Positions 23,520 to 36,234 of a DNA stretch of 64,000 bases are shown one piece after another. Source of the stretch: Vesta saturnalis. Lineage: Eukaryota; Arthropoda; Insecta; Coleoptera; Lampyridae. Below the pieces are notes generated by a model. The model had not been told where the DNA came from, made no database searches, and was given only the letters and a program-made list of their open reading frames with translations. The position numbers were made by a program, and so were the translations under genes. The first letter of the stretch is position 1. Each line of letters starts with the position of its first letter. Where the stretch lies: NCBI GenBank assembly GCA_036346205.1, contig JARFJB010000656.1:1-64000 (forward strand), read 5' to 3'.

Positions 23520-23885
23520 TTAACATGATTATTGCTAATGTTACCATCGTTTTTCTCAGTGCGAGTTGTTCATTTCTGAAGAGTCGAGAATAGAAAATTC
23601 CGAGCAAAATATTGCTGTCGTTTCTTCATTAAAAATTCTGCTTTACCTGGGATAATTATCTCAAAGGTTGAAAATTCAACAATTACAGTTACTATCAAGT
23701 AATATTTCTTATACTTAAGTACTTTATTCTATAAAAATATTAACCTACCTAATTTGAAAAGTAAAAATAACCAGGCATGAAAGTTTTACTTTCATGCCTA
23801 GACATTAAAATCAAACTTTCATGAGTCTAATTAGTCCGCGTTTAGCAACTTTCATACCGATTTCAGAAAAAATCATTTAGTCATC
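23520..23885. other. Possible Crypton tail fragment with short hairpin
   Basis: At 23,559-23,650 a plus-strand frame reads 'ISEESRIENSEQNIAVVSSL' and stops, resembling the end of a Crypton recombinase after its catalytic region. About 130 bp further on, AGGCATGAAAG and CTTTCATGCCT form an 11-bp perfect hairpin with a TTTTA loop (23,773-23,799). It shares GGCATGAAAGT with the larger hairpin at 10.94 kb, and CGATTTCAGAAAAAAT (about 23,857) is the reverse complement of the DNA right after that hairpin (ATTTTTTCTGAAATCG). Identification as Crypton DNA is tentative. Confidence 0.4.
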
Positions 23886-26800
23886 CTTGTTACTATAAAT
23901 TTCTTTGTCGTGTTTTTTAAAAGGTTAATCCAGTGATCAGGAATAAATATCTAGCGTTCCTTCTTAGTATTCCTTTCAAAGCATCCAAAAGACCTGTCAC
24001 ATTTCACGTAAGAATGACCGGACTAAAAAAACTTGTGATCAATGGTTTGAAGTCTACATAACATAAGGAGTTTGGCAATATTCATATTTTTGTTTTGACC
24101 ACCGCAGGACCTGAATTTTTCTGGCAACTCTTGAATGTACTAAAACAAAACATTATTATACAGTGTCCTAAGTAAATGAATTGACTCTTACCTTTTGCAA
24201 GCAGGAACCGGTTGTCTGAGATCGCCTGGAAGCTTCAGTTTCATCCCTTACGTACACGAATCATTTTCCAGTAACAATATCGTGTATACACACATTGCAG
24301 GTTCATAGCTGTCTTAGGTAATATACGTTATTAATTGTGAAGCGGCGTTGCAAGCGTTTTTGTAAGTCAAAACCAACGAGTCTTGCTGTTTCTGAATTTT
24401 TTGCAGTATTCTAAATCTCTGTTCTTGGCAGCGGTTACAATTTGCACTTTTCTATGATGCAGATCCAGTTCCAACCTATAGTTGTTTTTGCTTGGTCATG
24501 TAGGTCGGACCGAGAAAATTTTAGTATTGTAATATACATTTTAAATCGCAATTATTACTGTAATAGAAAGGATAATTTACGGGTTTAAATATCTTGATAA
24601 TGAGTTGTAATTTGCTAATGTTTTCCGTGATACTTTATTTTATGTGTTTTATGTAAGAAATGTGGGAATGTATGTAATTGATATTTGAGTAAGGGTTGAA
24701 CGGAAAAGAAAACATATATTAGGGTAGAGAAACAGGTGTTCTGTCGAAACTGGTGTGACGATTTGTTGAAAATTTCTATACGCACATTCTTGATGTAAAA
24801 ATGTCACTGATTTAATAATTAATTACGTCGGAGCATACAGCAGATCAAGGGACGTCTTTGTTGGGTACTAGGAAATTCGAGACCGGTAAGGTTTGCTAGG
24901 GACGAATGCATATTTTAAAAGTTAATACCTTTTTGGTAATTAATATAAAACTGTTCCCACGTCATGTTTCTTGTTTTTTATTACTTTTGGAAAACGGGGT
25001 TGATTTCGGGAGTAAATATAGTCAGTTCATGTCGAAAGAGGGACAGTTAGAGTTTTGATTGAGTAAAATCGATCGCTTTTTTTATTAGAATTCACAAAAA
25101 TATATTCACAACATACTTTGAACGTCAAGTCAAATAGTTTGCAGAAAAAGAAACAATAATTTATTGTAAGGATGACAATTTCAAACAATTGTTTAAATGT
25201 TGAAATTGTTCCGTTTCTGTGGTATACTAATTTTACGATGCTTATCTGGCTTTTTCCCATAAAATCCTTGTTATATCTATCAGTTTTAAAAATAAATATC
25301 GGGATGTTCATATTTTGAAAAACTAAGAAAGAATTGCAGCTGATGGTTGCCAAGCTAACTATGATTACCATTTAAAAATGTAAGTCTATATTGTTACTCA
25401 AAAACTGCATGCTTGCGTGCGTGCGATTTTAAGGAACTTCGTTATTTAAAATAACTTTTGAATATCTCGGTTTATCACATTTTGGTTAAAATCTATTTAA
25501 TAATATATGTACCTTGCTTTGAGAATATTTAATGAAATAAGAAAAGGCGCCCATTATTAAAGATAAGTAGGTATTAGATAAATTTCTCTCAACTTATTAC
25601 AAACGCTATAACCACATTTTTTAAGGTAATTCAATTTTAAATAACTTTCTCAGTAATAAAACGTCTTAATAACGCTTGAAAATTAATTTAATCATCCTTT
25701 GTAAGTAGTGATATCAAAATAAAAACCTTCAGTATAAGATTGATTTTGTCTAATACACAGTTTAATAAAATTTTGTATTTTGTATCGAACTAAATGCCAA
25801 ACCAATGACTGTTATATTATATAAGTAAAGAAATGTTAAATAAATAAACAAATTTAACCAGGTAGGCTGCATCTAATATCTATTAGTTACATGTGTTTTG
25901 TACATTTAATATAAGGAAAATATGTTGAATAAGTTCAATATTTCCTAATTGCAAGTGATTAACTTTTGTCCCTATTTACTAATACACCCCGACAGCATAA
26001 GAAAATTATGTGCTGACTACATCAGCTTTTTTAGTGTTTCGGAAAATTTTCGGAGGGTTAGTGCAATTTCCATACTGTGTTAAATTAAGATAGGTACACT
26101 ATATCTATCTATAATTGCAAGTGTGCTTTTATTCACAGAATATAATAACTATCTTTTGTGGTTTCCAATGACTAAACTAAAAAACCGCCTTTTTGAAAAA
26201 CAAAGTACAGTATTCTGTAGCATTTTATTATGGTCAACGTTGGTCTTATTTTTAAAGCTGGGAAACTAGTTTTTGTAATTTGTGGAAGAAAAAATTAAAG
26301 CCAATGCGCAATATGACTTGATAAATATAATATCTTAAGTGCAAAAAACGGTTTTTTATTAATTATTATTTCGCCATTTCAGTCTGATCAGGTCGTCCGT
26401 CCGTGCACGCGATTACAGAAAAACAGCTCATCTTTTTTCAAATGTGTTATCGCCCATCGATAGTGAAGGAATTAAGGATTTGTGTCACTTATTCGAAATA
26501 TCTTGTCACTTGAGAATAATTCATGAGTAATTCCTCAAAACTGAGCAAGAAGGTAAAACCAACACCGTACTAGTAATGTCAATGAAACCGCATGAGTCTC
26601 CCTCATCATGAGTGTATAAGACAGGTGTTTTCCGAGTCGAAAGAAAATATGCCAAAGCTCCCAAAACTCCTAGAGGCCGGAAAACACATTTTTGCACTGT
26701 AGTAACTGCAAACAACTATTAAATTAAGTGTACCTAGTTGTGCCGAAAACATTTTTTCGGTTTGGAAATAACATTTATGTAGTTTCTTAACACAGCTATT

Positions 26801-26906
26801 TCGAGTGCAGTAATTAACGCGTAGGGTCAAATGAAAGACATCCTGGGCAAACAAAAACAGATACGGGCTGACAAAGCATAGTACACTTATAAAACTATTT
26901 TTATTT
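23886..26906. other. Gene-poor AT-rich stretch
   Basis: No protein family was recognised in any frame. The longest frame (25,027-25,371, minus strand) is low-complexity and hydrophobic, with no motif. GGTCGTCCGTCCGTGCACGC at about 26,392 is a locally GC-rich string of unknown meaning. Nothing else is supported. Confidence 0.55.
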
Positions 26907-29697
26907 TTAACCCTTCAGTGGACGGATGCTATAAAAGTTACACCAGTGAACGGGTGGAGCCTGTCAGGACCACTTTTTAACATCGTAATAATAATTATAA
27001 ACAACAGACATACCTATATCTTGTATTCTGTGATGAAGTTTGTTTATTTTAGTGTTAACATAGTTGAACATACGGGAAAAAAGCTTGTTCTAAATATATA
27101 TAAATTAATAATTACATCTAGATGCCTTTTTGGACACTTTTTATTTAAAAAGATATAAATGCAATACTTTACATAAAAAACTTATTATAGATAATGCAAT
27201 GTATTGTATAAACAATAATATGACATAAAAACATAAATAAAATGAATACAAAAATTCTGCACACAAACTACCCCACTATAAACTTGAGTCATTTTTTTCA
27301 ATACATTCACTACAGCATGCAACAATGTGTTTCATGCAAAGCCAACACTTCAAAATTTGCAAAAATACCTTGTCTTTCTCTTTTTACAATATTTACAGTG
27401 TCTTCTTTTATTAGGGGAGGTCAGGTACATCCTCAGGGGTTGAAACACCGGAAAGACGACTCGCCACTTGACGAACACATCTACGAAGGTGCTTGTTGGT
27501 TGCTCGTTCAGTCAACCTTTCCTTCACAAGTTCTATGCCTAAATTTTCAAGAAGAGTCGACGACTTTTAGTGAATTCGCCATTGGGGTTGTTTGCTTTAT
27601 AGATAATGAAAGCGTTTATAGCAGCCACATTCAATAGACCATAAAATACTACCATTGGCCAACGTCGAGTGTTTCTTGCCACATTGTAGGATGTTGTCAT
27701 TCTATCTACAACGTCGACACCTCCTTTCGTCAAATTATAGAAAGTTACCATTTCTGGCTTGGAAAGATCACCAGTAGTCTCATCAATTTTACTGTCGTCA
27801 TGCATGGAAGAAACAAGTAATACATTTTTTGACCTTTTGGGTACATAAGAAACGGTAGTCATGTCGACACTGAAACCAAATATAGAAGAATGAACTGGTC
27901 TGTTTTTTATATTTGTTAGCTCAATGGGAAGTTCTCACCTATTGGACCGAATAGTTGCAACAACTGTGAGGCGGTGTTTCCGCAATAGTCTGCGTACGAT
28001 GGGATATCCGGTAAACCAGCGGTCCATGGTGATGTTGCGACCAGAACCAGATAAATGAATACACATTCTTTCTGTGATTGCAGCCGTCGAATCGTCAATT
28101 TTGAATGGACCGTCAGGTTGAGTTCCTGCATATATCTCTATATGAGAAGTATAGAAAGTTCTTGCATCCACTAGAGAAAAAACTTTTAAGTCATATTTGT
28201 TAGGCTTGTTTGGTATGTAAACTTTAAAGCTGCATCTCCCGCGAAATGCTGGGAGTATCTCATCAAGGGTGACATTCCCTCACAGAATAGTTTTCCTTAC
28301 ATCTTTGATTGAAAATGGTTACCATTTCCCTTACAGATGCAAGTTTATCTTGTGATTTGCTTCCATCTCTAGTGTTTATGTCATCAAACCGCAAGAATCT
28401 AAGTAAAAATCTGAATCTCCTTAAAGACATTGATGCAGGAAACATTTCAGCTCTAGCCTATCGTCGCTATAAAATTCTTGAATATTTTCCTTCCTCCGTG
28501 CTGTGAACCAGCCAAGTATAGTAGCCCAAATAAGGTTCTTATCTCTTTAGTGTTTGTCTCCCTCATGTCGTGTTGATCATCATATTTGTATGACTTTTTT
28601 GGATATATACGTTGGTGTTTGAAACAGTGTGATCTATGATTTCAGCAAAGTAATATAGCCAACATTGTAGTGGCGACATTGCATGTTTGAACTCTCCTAA
28701 TACTCCTGGAATATGAGAAACAATATTTCTTTGTCTTGTTCTTACATTCAATGGTTGAGCTTCCTTGCTCCATTTTGTACCATCTTTGCCGTAGTAGTAC
28801 CGTGATCTATCTGATGTAGATGCTGTACTCTCAGGTTCATCATCTTCACTCGAAGGCTCATCTTGCTCTGTATCAGTTTCGTGTTCACTTTGAATTGCGA
28901 AATTTTCATCCGCCGAACAGTCGTCATCATTTTCGTTATTAGAAGATTCAGATGATGTCTTCACCTCTTCATAAAGAACTCTAAGCCCAGCTTAAATTAA
29001 AATTAAATTAAATTAAATAAAAATAAACTGCGTTATTAAGTGTAACATATGTATTTATGTACTCTTTCCACAGAAAAAATGTACCGAGTATATACTATTT
29101 ATTTAACATCATAACAAACATTCACAAGAATGCATTTATCGATAACAAAAAAACTTTACAACAGTTTAGTTAAGTATAAAATACTGAAGTAATTGAATTG
29201 ATTGAAAGTAAGAAACTAGAAGCATCAGAATGTCTTTCCTACCTTTTTACGTTAAATTCTGATAAAACACACTATATAAATTCTGTACAAAAATCAGCGC
29301 ACACACTTGTAACTAAATGAGAAATACTAGTTCTAAAAGTAAAATATTATACGTACCTAAATTAGTCAGCATCGAGCATAACGAAGTAATATCAACTCAA
29401 ATAAACAAGCTATGTTTATAAGCACTTCATTAGGGTATAATACAGCGCTGTTAAATGGAATTTACAATTTCACTGAAAGTTACACGAGTGGACGGGTTGG
29501 GTCTATCAGACATTTCATTTTTTATAAAAAACTTTAATAAGTATTGAAAGACTAACTAAGCGAGAACATTTAGTTTACATCTCAGGAAGGTACATAGGAA
29601 TGATACTGTTAAATACATTTTTCTTTAAGTTATAGGCATTTTCAGATACTGTATGGACTCACACTTCACAGACCCCACTCGTGCACTGGAGGGTTAA
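26907..29697 (-). mobile_element. Complete piggyBac element with TTAA duplications
   Basis: The element (26,911-29,693, 2,783 bp) is flanked by TTAA at 26,907-26,910 and 29,694-29,697. The left end reads CCCTTCAGTGGACG and the right end, reverse complemented, CCCTCCAGTGCACG: 12 of 14 bases match. Both sides also have a subterminal block in direct orientation, GTTACACCAGTGAACGGGT near 26,937 and GTTACACGAGTGGACGGGT near 29,479. The transposase reads on the minus strand. piggyBac inserts at TTAA and excises precisely. The ends look usable in trans, but the transposase does not. Confidence 0.92.
27290..28962 (-). pseudogene. piggyBac transposase, frame-broken
   Basis: The N-terminus (from about 28,962) is acidic, 'ESSNNENDDDCSADENFAI', and leads to the 'GTKWSKEAQPLNVRTRQRN' patch. 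28,263-28,445 has 'SLRRFRFLLRFLRFDDINT' typical of the family. The catalytic Asp residues are visible in 'MDARTFYTSHIEIYAG' (about 28,120-28,170), 'ITMDRWFTGYPIVRRLL' (about 27,975-28,030) and 'GGVDVVDRMTTSYNVARNT' (about 27,660-27,720). The C-terminal Cys-rich domain is at 27,300-27,420: 'RRHCKYCKKRKTRYFCKF', then, one frame over, 'KCWLCMKHIVACCSECI'. All three Asp remain, yet the reading is split over at least four frames. The loss of function is therefore by indels, not by catalytic change. Confidence 0.88.
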
Positions 29698-30653
29698 CAT
29701 GCAGGAATATTTATTGTATTGCTCTTTCATTCTGGTGGATAGACAAAAACAAATTCAACACACACATTCACACGTTTCTTATTATCGTACGTTATCGTCT
29801 TATATTTATAAACAAGTATCACATTACATTACGTATTACCTTTAACGTTGAGTGATAAAACGCCTTTAAACTAAATAAACTTATTATTTATTTTACTAAA
29901 TACATGCTATATTATGTACCCAGGCATGGATCTGCAATTTTTTCAATTGTTTTGATTTTATTATTACAAAATCGTATTATATAGAGTTGACGAAATATAG
30001 TAATAATGTAAGATATTCCAACATAAAATAAACTAGGAAATACAATTTAGAAATAATTATTTTCATTTACTTTTTAATAAAATAATTTTTCCGTATGTAA
30101 TATTATATTGTTAGAAATCGGATGTTTTATTGAATAACATACGTGCAGCAACATTATTCTTCTAGAATAATTAATTTTATGTGTCTGGAAAACGATTAAC
30201 TTTTGTTCTAAATGAGATGTTTTATTTTCCTAATGTGTCAGAAATATCACTTTTAATATGTCAATATCCCATAATATATCAAAAATGTTGTTATTAACTA
30301 CGAAATTCTTATTTTTCAGATGTATGTAAATCCATAAACATGTCAGAAATAGTGTTATTAACTAGAAATGCTTATATGAGGGCGGCTACCGGTCAAGAAA
30401 AACATCTCTAATTTTGGCATATAGGTATTTAAAAATAAAGAGGATGATGAACAGTCAATCGTAAGATTTTCCGGTACTCTGATATATTGCCGCTTCTCAT
30501 TGTTTTGTAGTTGAAGAAAATTGACCGTGTAGTGTTTGAATTTTATGTTTACTTTTGTACCTTTAATTGTGACTTTAATTTTGATTTTCAAACAATATAC
30601 ACTGATATGACATATACTATTTATTATAAGTAAATTAACTTTTTTTCTGAAGC
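29698..30653. other. AT-rich stretch between piggyBac and LTR element
   Basis: No gene or repeat structure is supported. A short minus-strand frame at 30,358-30,591 has no recognised motif. Two 30-bp strings with 'ATGTCAGAAATA' occur near 30,237 and 30,342 and may be a small local duplication. Confidence 0.5.
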
Positions 30654-30657
30654 ATAT

Positions 30658-30951
30658 AATTACATTAACACACAGAATTGGGTTAATACTTTATTGAGAT
30701 ATCACTAACAAAACATCAATATGAAGTCTTTACTTGTTAATATGAAATCTGACAATTCTTTAAAGAATTCTTTATCACTAGTTATTAAAATAGAATAATC
30801 AAGTATACTTAAGATATTATAATAAACAACTTAGAGTTAGTGGAATGATTAACTTCTTTGTAAAATTAGGTGATGCAATAACAAATAATAATTTCTAATA
30901 ATTTATCTGGTAAGAATGTTTTAATCTATGTTTATATGCAAGGATATAATT
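30658..30951 (-). repeat. 3' LTR (294 bp)
   Basis: It matches the LTR at 36,235-36,537 from AATTACATTAACACAC to AAGGATATAATT, with scattered substitutions and small indels; for example the other copy has an extra 'GATGTTTACATCGTC' stretch near 36,329. The differences show that time has passed since insertion, when both LTRs were identical. Confidence 0.92.
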
Positions 30952-32420
30952 CCTCCTCCCTTAGGAAAGAACGCCCTCGTTCTTTAGTAGGTTTGATTCT
31001 AGATTCATTTGTTTCTTCTGGAAAATCTTGAAGCGGAATTAATTGTTTCTGTGGCTTATTCCTAATAAAATTTAATATCCTAGATCTAAATACAAATATA
31101 GTTATACAAATAATAATTAACAAGATTATTAGAATAAATGTTGTTGAGAGGTGTACTAAATGTACTACAGGTTTTAAATTGACATGTGTTTCTAATGATC
31201 TTGCTTCCTCGCTAGAGTTTTCAAATCATTAGATGTTTTTGATCTAAATTTACAACTTCATGAATCTTATAATTAACAATTTTAACATTGTCCTTAAAAC
31301 TAAAATCACTGTAAGTATTATCAAAGGTTTGTTTAACAATTATGATTTTACAGTCTTTTCTTATGATAGTAAAACAGTATTAATTATTGTAAAGTATTCA
31401 AATTTGCCGTAACATTCTTCAATTATCTGGATATTGTTTTCGTTGATAATAAAATGTTTCCATTTTTAACTGTGAAAATAACGTAACTATTATTAACAAT
31501 AGCGAAGACACAATCATTAACGTTTCTTAAGGAACACTTATTCACTTGAGGTTTTCAAACCATAACGTTTGTTTTTCGATTGATTGACACTTTTCATCTG
31601 TCCATATTTCTCCATCCACGTTTTGTAGATTATATTTGAAAGGTGGTAACATAATTTTATTCTGTATATCGGGTATAGGATAATTTCTGATATATTGATA
31701 GGACGATGGATTCAGGATTGGGATATGTAATATACATGCAATTATATTTTGTATCGAAATAATCTGAAATCTTGAGAATTCAAGTATTTTAAAGGTGTGC
31801 AAGACATCTAATTGAAGTAATTCAGGTCTACTGTATATTAATTTTAAATGATTGATAATTTTAATTAATTCTTTAGTATTAAGAATTTCTAAATTGGTTA
31901 TTTCTGAAAAAGCTAACGTTACTGTTCTCTCAATCTTTTGGAGTGTAGATAGTAATTTTATACATAAAAAATTATTGTATTAAACGTTTAGCAAATAATC
32001 TAGGTTATTACTTAAGTTTTTAATTGTATTTATTGAAGAATTGATATTGTACTGCATCACTTTTTGATCATCGTAGTATCGTTGAGTTATATGATTTACA
32101 AAAGATGTGTATTGACTAATTTGTTTAACAAATTTTCTTGATTTGTAAATAATGTATCTAAATTTTTATTAATTTCAATTAAGTCGTTATTGCCAGGATT
32201 GCCAGTGATATACTTGATAGCTGTACCTAAGCCATTAAATAAAGAGCGTTTTGATCGATTATGATCATTAAATTTATGCAGTTGATCTTCTACTAGTTTG
32301 CAATTTTCATACTGATTTGTGTTTTTATATTGGGACTGTATCAATTGTGCTTCTAAAACTATTACATTCGTTAATATCTTGAAATAACTTTCTTCTAATG
32401 CACTAATATTAAAATAAAAT
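30932..32420 (-). pseudogene. env-like gene (baculovirus F-like), broken
   Basis: Three separate minus-strand frames carry patches of an insect-retroelement envelope. 32,096-32,344 has a furin-type site R-S-K-R followed by 'SLFNGLGTAIKYI', the position and style of the fusion peptide in baculovirus F-like proteins. 31,542-31,802 is a middle ectodomain patch. 30,932-31,123 has a hydrophobic membrane segment followed by a charged cytoplasmic tail that ends inside the LTR boundary. Envelope proteins of this type mediate membrane fusion in related insect viruses. Stops and frame breaks separate every patch, so no intact envelope is encoded. Confidence 0.75.
30952..30964 (-). other. Polypurine tract of the LTR element
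   Basis: Read on the minus strand the sequence just upstream of the 3' LTR is AAGGGAGGAGG, a purine run that primes plus-strand DNA synthesis in this class of element. It abuts the LTR exactly, which supports the LTR boundary. Confidence 0.8.
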
Positions 32421-32479
32421 AAAATTTATGATAATGATTTAAAATTTTTACTAATCCTAGCTCTTCTTCAAAATATCCA

Positions 32480-34760
32480 TTTGTATTATGTTTTGAACAT
32501 GAAGGCCTAGGATCTGGCTGATAAGGGTGATCCTGCAATAAAATTTCTTTTAGAGCGTTTCAATTTTCTTTTATGTATGTTGGTTTGTCTTTTAGATTTT
32601 CTCTAAGTCCTATTACTTTATCTTTGTCAATTGTCGTAATATTCACTTTATCATAATAGGGATCAGTTTTCTCATTCTTTGTCTAGTAAAGTGTGTTACT
32701 GGTTCATTAATAATAGGATTTTCTGCAACTACATTACGTTTAGCTAATTTTTGTTTTCCTTTTTCTAATTATTTGTTATACAATTTTTCGTAAAATGGCA
32801 GTAATTCTTCTTTATGTTTTTGGTTATATAATTCAAAATTGGTTTATCCAAATCTAGTTCATGAGCATTTAAATCTTCATATGGTCCGTAAGTAAAGTGA
32901 ATGGTGTGTAACCTGTTGAAGAATGAATTGATTGATTGTAGGTCATTACAGCGGTTATCATTAAATCTTTTGGACTATCCTTCTTATCTTGAACTTTTAG
33001 TGTTCTTATTTTTCTAGTAATGTGGAATGAACTCGTTCAATGGGAGAATTAGAACTACTATTGTAATTTGTCGTGAAATGTAAATTAATTTTAAATAGTG
33101 AGCAATATTCTTGAAAAACTTTATTTTTAAATTCTTTTCCTTCGTCACAGACTATCTTCTTGGGATAGCTATGATGTGAAAAGTAGTGTCTTAATTTGTT
33201 TAGAATCGTTATTCAATTGTATCTATGACAAAATAAGCTTGTGTATAATGAGAAAATAAATCTATTATGGTTAAAAATTTGTTTCCTTCGAAACTAAATG
33301 TATCAATGTGTATAATCAAACGGTTTTGTGCAAGTAAAGGCCATGAGAATGGTATTTTGTAAGGATTTCTTTCGTACTTACTTGTTAGACATATTTCACA
33401 TTCATTAATGATCTTATTAATTCTTGTCTTCATATCCGGCCAATAATGTTTTAATCTCCGATGATTGTAGGTTTCTGTAATTCCATTATGATTACTATTA
33501 TGGCATTTTCTATTACTTTATTTTGTTCTGCTATATTTTCTATGTCTTTTACCAAAGTATTACTTTTAATCAATTTGACATTATTATTAAATAAATGTTG
33601 TGCAATATTTAAAAATTTCGATTCTAATTTTTGATCGTAAAGTAAATTCCATACAAGGTTTGAGGATTTATAATTTCTTTCAACATTCGGTAAGGTTTTC
33701 TAATTCTGATCCATGTCTAATCGTTATAACATAGTTATGTTTTAAAAATGGTTTTTGTGAGTAATTTGAAATTGATCTCCTGACTTTAAAATTATTCGAT
33801 TCGTAAAATTATTTAGTGGTCTATCTGATATTGGTAATAAAAATATTGGATTTTCTTGAGCGGTATGTCGAGTATTATCTGAGTCAGTATCTTGTTTTCT
33901 AACATCTCTTCTATTTTAACGATTTCTGGATTTTCATCAACGTTTGGAAATAATGATGAAACTTCTAAATCTGTATCACTGGTTTTTGTTTCATTTATAT
34001 TTACTTCTATCCTAGATAATGCGTCTGCAACTACATTGTCTTTTCTTTTCTGATATTTCTCACAAAGCGCATTTATTTCTGTTTTTGTTCGAAATTTAAA
34101 TGCTTTGTTCTAATTATATTGGGTATATCAAAATCTGTAAAACAGTGTTGAACTTTTTCATTAGTTTCTACATTTATTATTGGTTCTACATCTAATTGTT
34201 GAATAAAATTAACTTCTTTTTGTTCATGATTTTCGGATGGGATTTTGCAAATGCCATCTTTTGCTAAACGATTGACTCAGGTATAAAAATGTTTTCTAAT
34301 TGCGTTTTTGAGGAATAATTACGTATCCTTCTTCGATATTGACTGGTATGCTAATAAAATTATTAATTATTTGTTTAAGTGGTTTAAAATTCTTCGGATT
34401 TAGTTCAAAGAAGAATTGTATTTTATAATTTCAATTTCTAATGTACGATTAGAACAATCTATTTTTGCTCTAACAATTGAAAATCTTCACTACCTATAAG
34501 TGCATCAAATCTATCGTGCCAATCAAAACATGGAAATCTATATTATTTTTATTCCGAATTCGTCTAATAGAGGATATCTAATATTTTCGTCGCTGGATAT
34601 TGCATTATTTAAACTTTTGACTGTAAAGGTTTCTTAAAACTATGATTTTGGAAAAATTAATAAGCTGGTTTTACATTTATAATTGAATTTTAGGCTCCGC
34701 TATCTATTAATACTTTTAAATTAAGACAAGTATGGTAATAAAAAGTAATTTTGGTTTATT
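32480..34760 (-). pseudogene. pol remnant: protease and integrase, RT/RNase H deleted
   Basis: The protease active site D-S-G-A is at 34,693-34,704, followed by a stop. Further along, a pol linker reads 'TEINALCEKYQ' and then, without a break in frame, 'KRKDNVVADALSRIEV' (about 34,005-34,080). The first part normally lies just before reverse transcriptase and the second is the end of RNase H, so about 1.3 kb of normal pol is missing at the join near 34,050. No RT motif was seen elsewhere. Integrase follows: a zinc-binding 'HYWPDMKTR' and 'CEICLTSKY' (near 33,380-33,450), then the core 'HIDTFSFEGNKFLTIIDLF' (33,245-33,310) with catalytic Asp. Many stops interrupt the rest. Confidence 0.8.
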
Positions 34761-34769
34761 CGTTAATGA

Positions 34770-36210
34770 ATTTATGTCAAAATTTGGATTCGAGGCTTCT
34801 ATACGAAAATTTTCTGATGATCCTGAAAATCTTCATCAGACTTAAAACTTTGATTTGATTCAAAATTTTCAGGTCTTCTACATTAAATAATACTTCAGGA
34901 TGAAAGTTTCTTGGTCTAGTTCATTGAAAATGATTTCTGGGATTATTATTATTTTGTGAATTATTTCTAAATTATTATTAAAATTATTATTATAGTTTCT
35001 ATTTGTGTTTGAGGTTGAGATTGACATATTCAAAATTATTATTATAGTTTCTATTTGTGTTTGAGGTTGAGATTGACATAGTTGGTTTGACTTCTAATTT
35101 CTTTCCAAATACTTCACTATTAGAGGGTATCTTGTGTTAAATACTGGCCTACTTGTAATATTAATTGGTCCACGAGGAAATTCAGTTTGTGGTTTATAAT
35201 TATCATTATTTATTGTCACCGTGTGGTGAATTAAAATTAGATTTCTGATTAAAATTAAATGAAGGGTTTGAGAATTTTGAATAAGTATTATTGGGTGTTA
35301 AATTTTTTGTTGAAATTGATTTTATAAAATTGTTTATTAGGAGTTCGTTGTCGCATAAAATTCATAACATTGGTTTGTTGCTTGTAGTTATCATAATCTC
35401 TTAATTTTAATAGGCAATCGTCTAATGAATTTACTGTTTTATACATAATGAATGAATGATATAGTTCAATAATCCTGCAATATACCTGTCTAAAAGCTTT
35501 TTATTAAATGTACTAATTTTGTACCTTTTCAATTCTTCATTATTTTCAAATATTTATGTGTTCTAATAATTGTTGTAACTTAAATCTAATTCGTTCGTAA
35601 TAGTGATGATATGTTTCATTTTGTAATTGATAGCACACTAAATCGTTTTCTAACAAATTTTCATTTCTACTGTCTCCAAAACGATTAATTAATGTTTTTT
35701 ACTTGCGTCCAAGTTGTACAATTTGATATGACTAATGTATTCTAGCCGCTCCTACTAATTTTGAACACCAAATTTACTTCTTGATTTCTATAAAGATTCA
35801 CAAATTTATCGGCCTGTTGTAAAAATATGATAGATTTTACTACCTCCTTCATATTGAGGAACAATTTCTAGCAATACTTATTTCAGAAAAATTCATTGTT
35901 TTACTTTTAAAAACAGTATTCTTTGAATTAATTAAACTAGGTAATTCTATTGGTGATCTATCTCCAAATAACTCATGTATATTATTTATAAAATAAGGAA
36001 AATAAAAGGAACTTACAGAATAAATGTTGTTAATAGCATTGCCTTGATGCTAACGGGTTGTCCAATGGATAGTAGATGTGTAGATTGCTCTGGTTGTCTG
36101 CTCAGGTGAAGTCCTTCTAAATATGAAGTGCTTCTGGCTTCTTCAAGTGCGTTTTCTAACAGGAACTTCGGACGGTTCGGATGATTAGCAAAGTACACCG
36201 GAGATACCGT
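34770..36210 (-). pseudogene. gag remnant and leader of the LTR element
   Basis: The region between protease and the 5' LTR should hold gag. Frames are broken throughout, and no zinc knuckle was found, which is usual for this group. An uninterrupted minus-strand frame (36,013-36,198) lies in the leader next to the primer binding site and is probably non-coding. The C-terminal part contains the 52-bp tandem duplication listed separately. Assignment rests on position. Confidence 0.5.
34980..35080 (-). repeat. Tandem 52-bp duplication in gag remnant
   Basis: A 49-bp block starting AAAATTATTATTATAGTTTC (34,980-35,028) is repeated without change at 35,032-35,080. Perfect identity inside an otherwise decayed element points to a late duplication, or to a slippage event in the assembly. 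Confidence 0.9.
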
Positions 36211-36213
36211 TTA

Positions 36214-36234
36214 ACACATCCTGTTCGCAGCGCC
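36214..36234 (-). other. Primer binding site of the LTR element
   Basis: Read on the minus strand, directly after the 5' LTR, the sequence is TGGCGCTGCGAACAGGATG. It begins with TGG, complementary to the CCA end of a tRNA, and resembles the tRNA-Ser type sites of insect errantiviruses. Its exact abutment to the LTR confirms element orientation. The tRNA identity is from memory. Confidence 0.7.
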
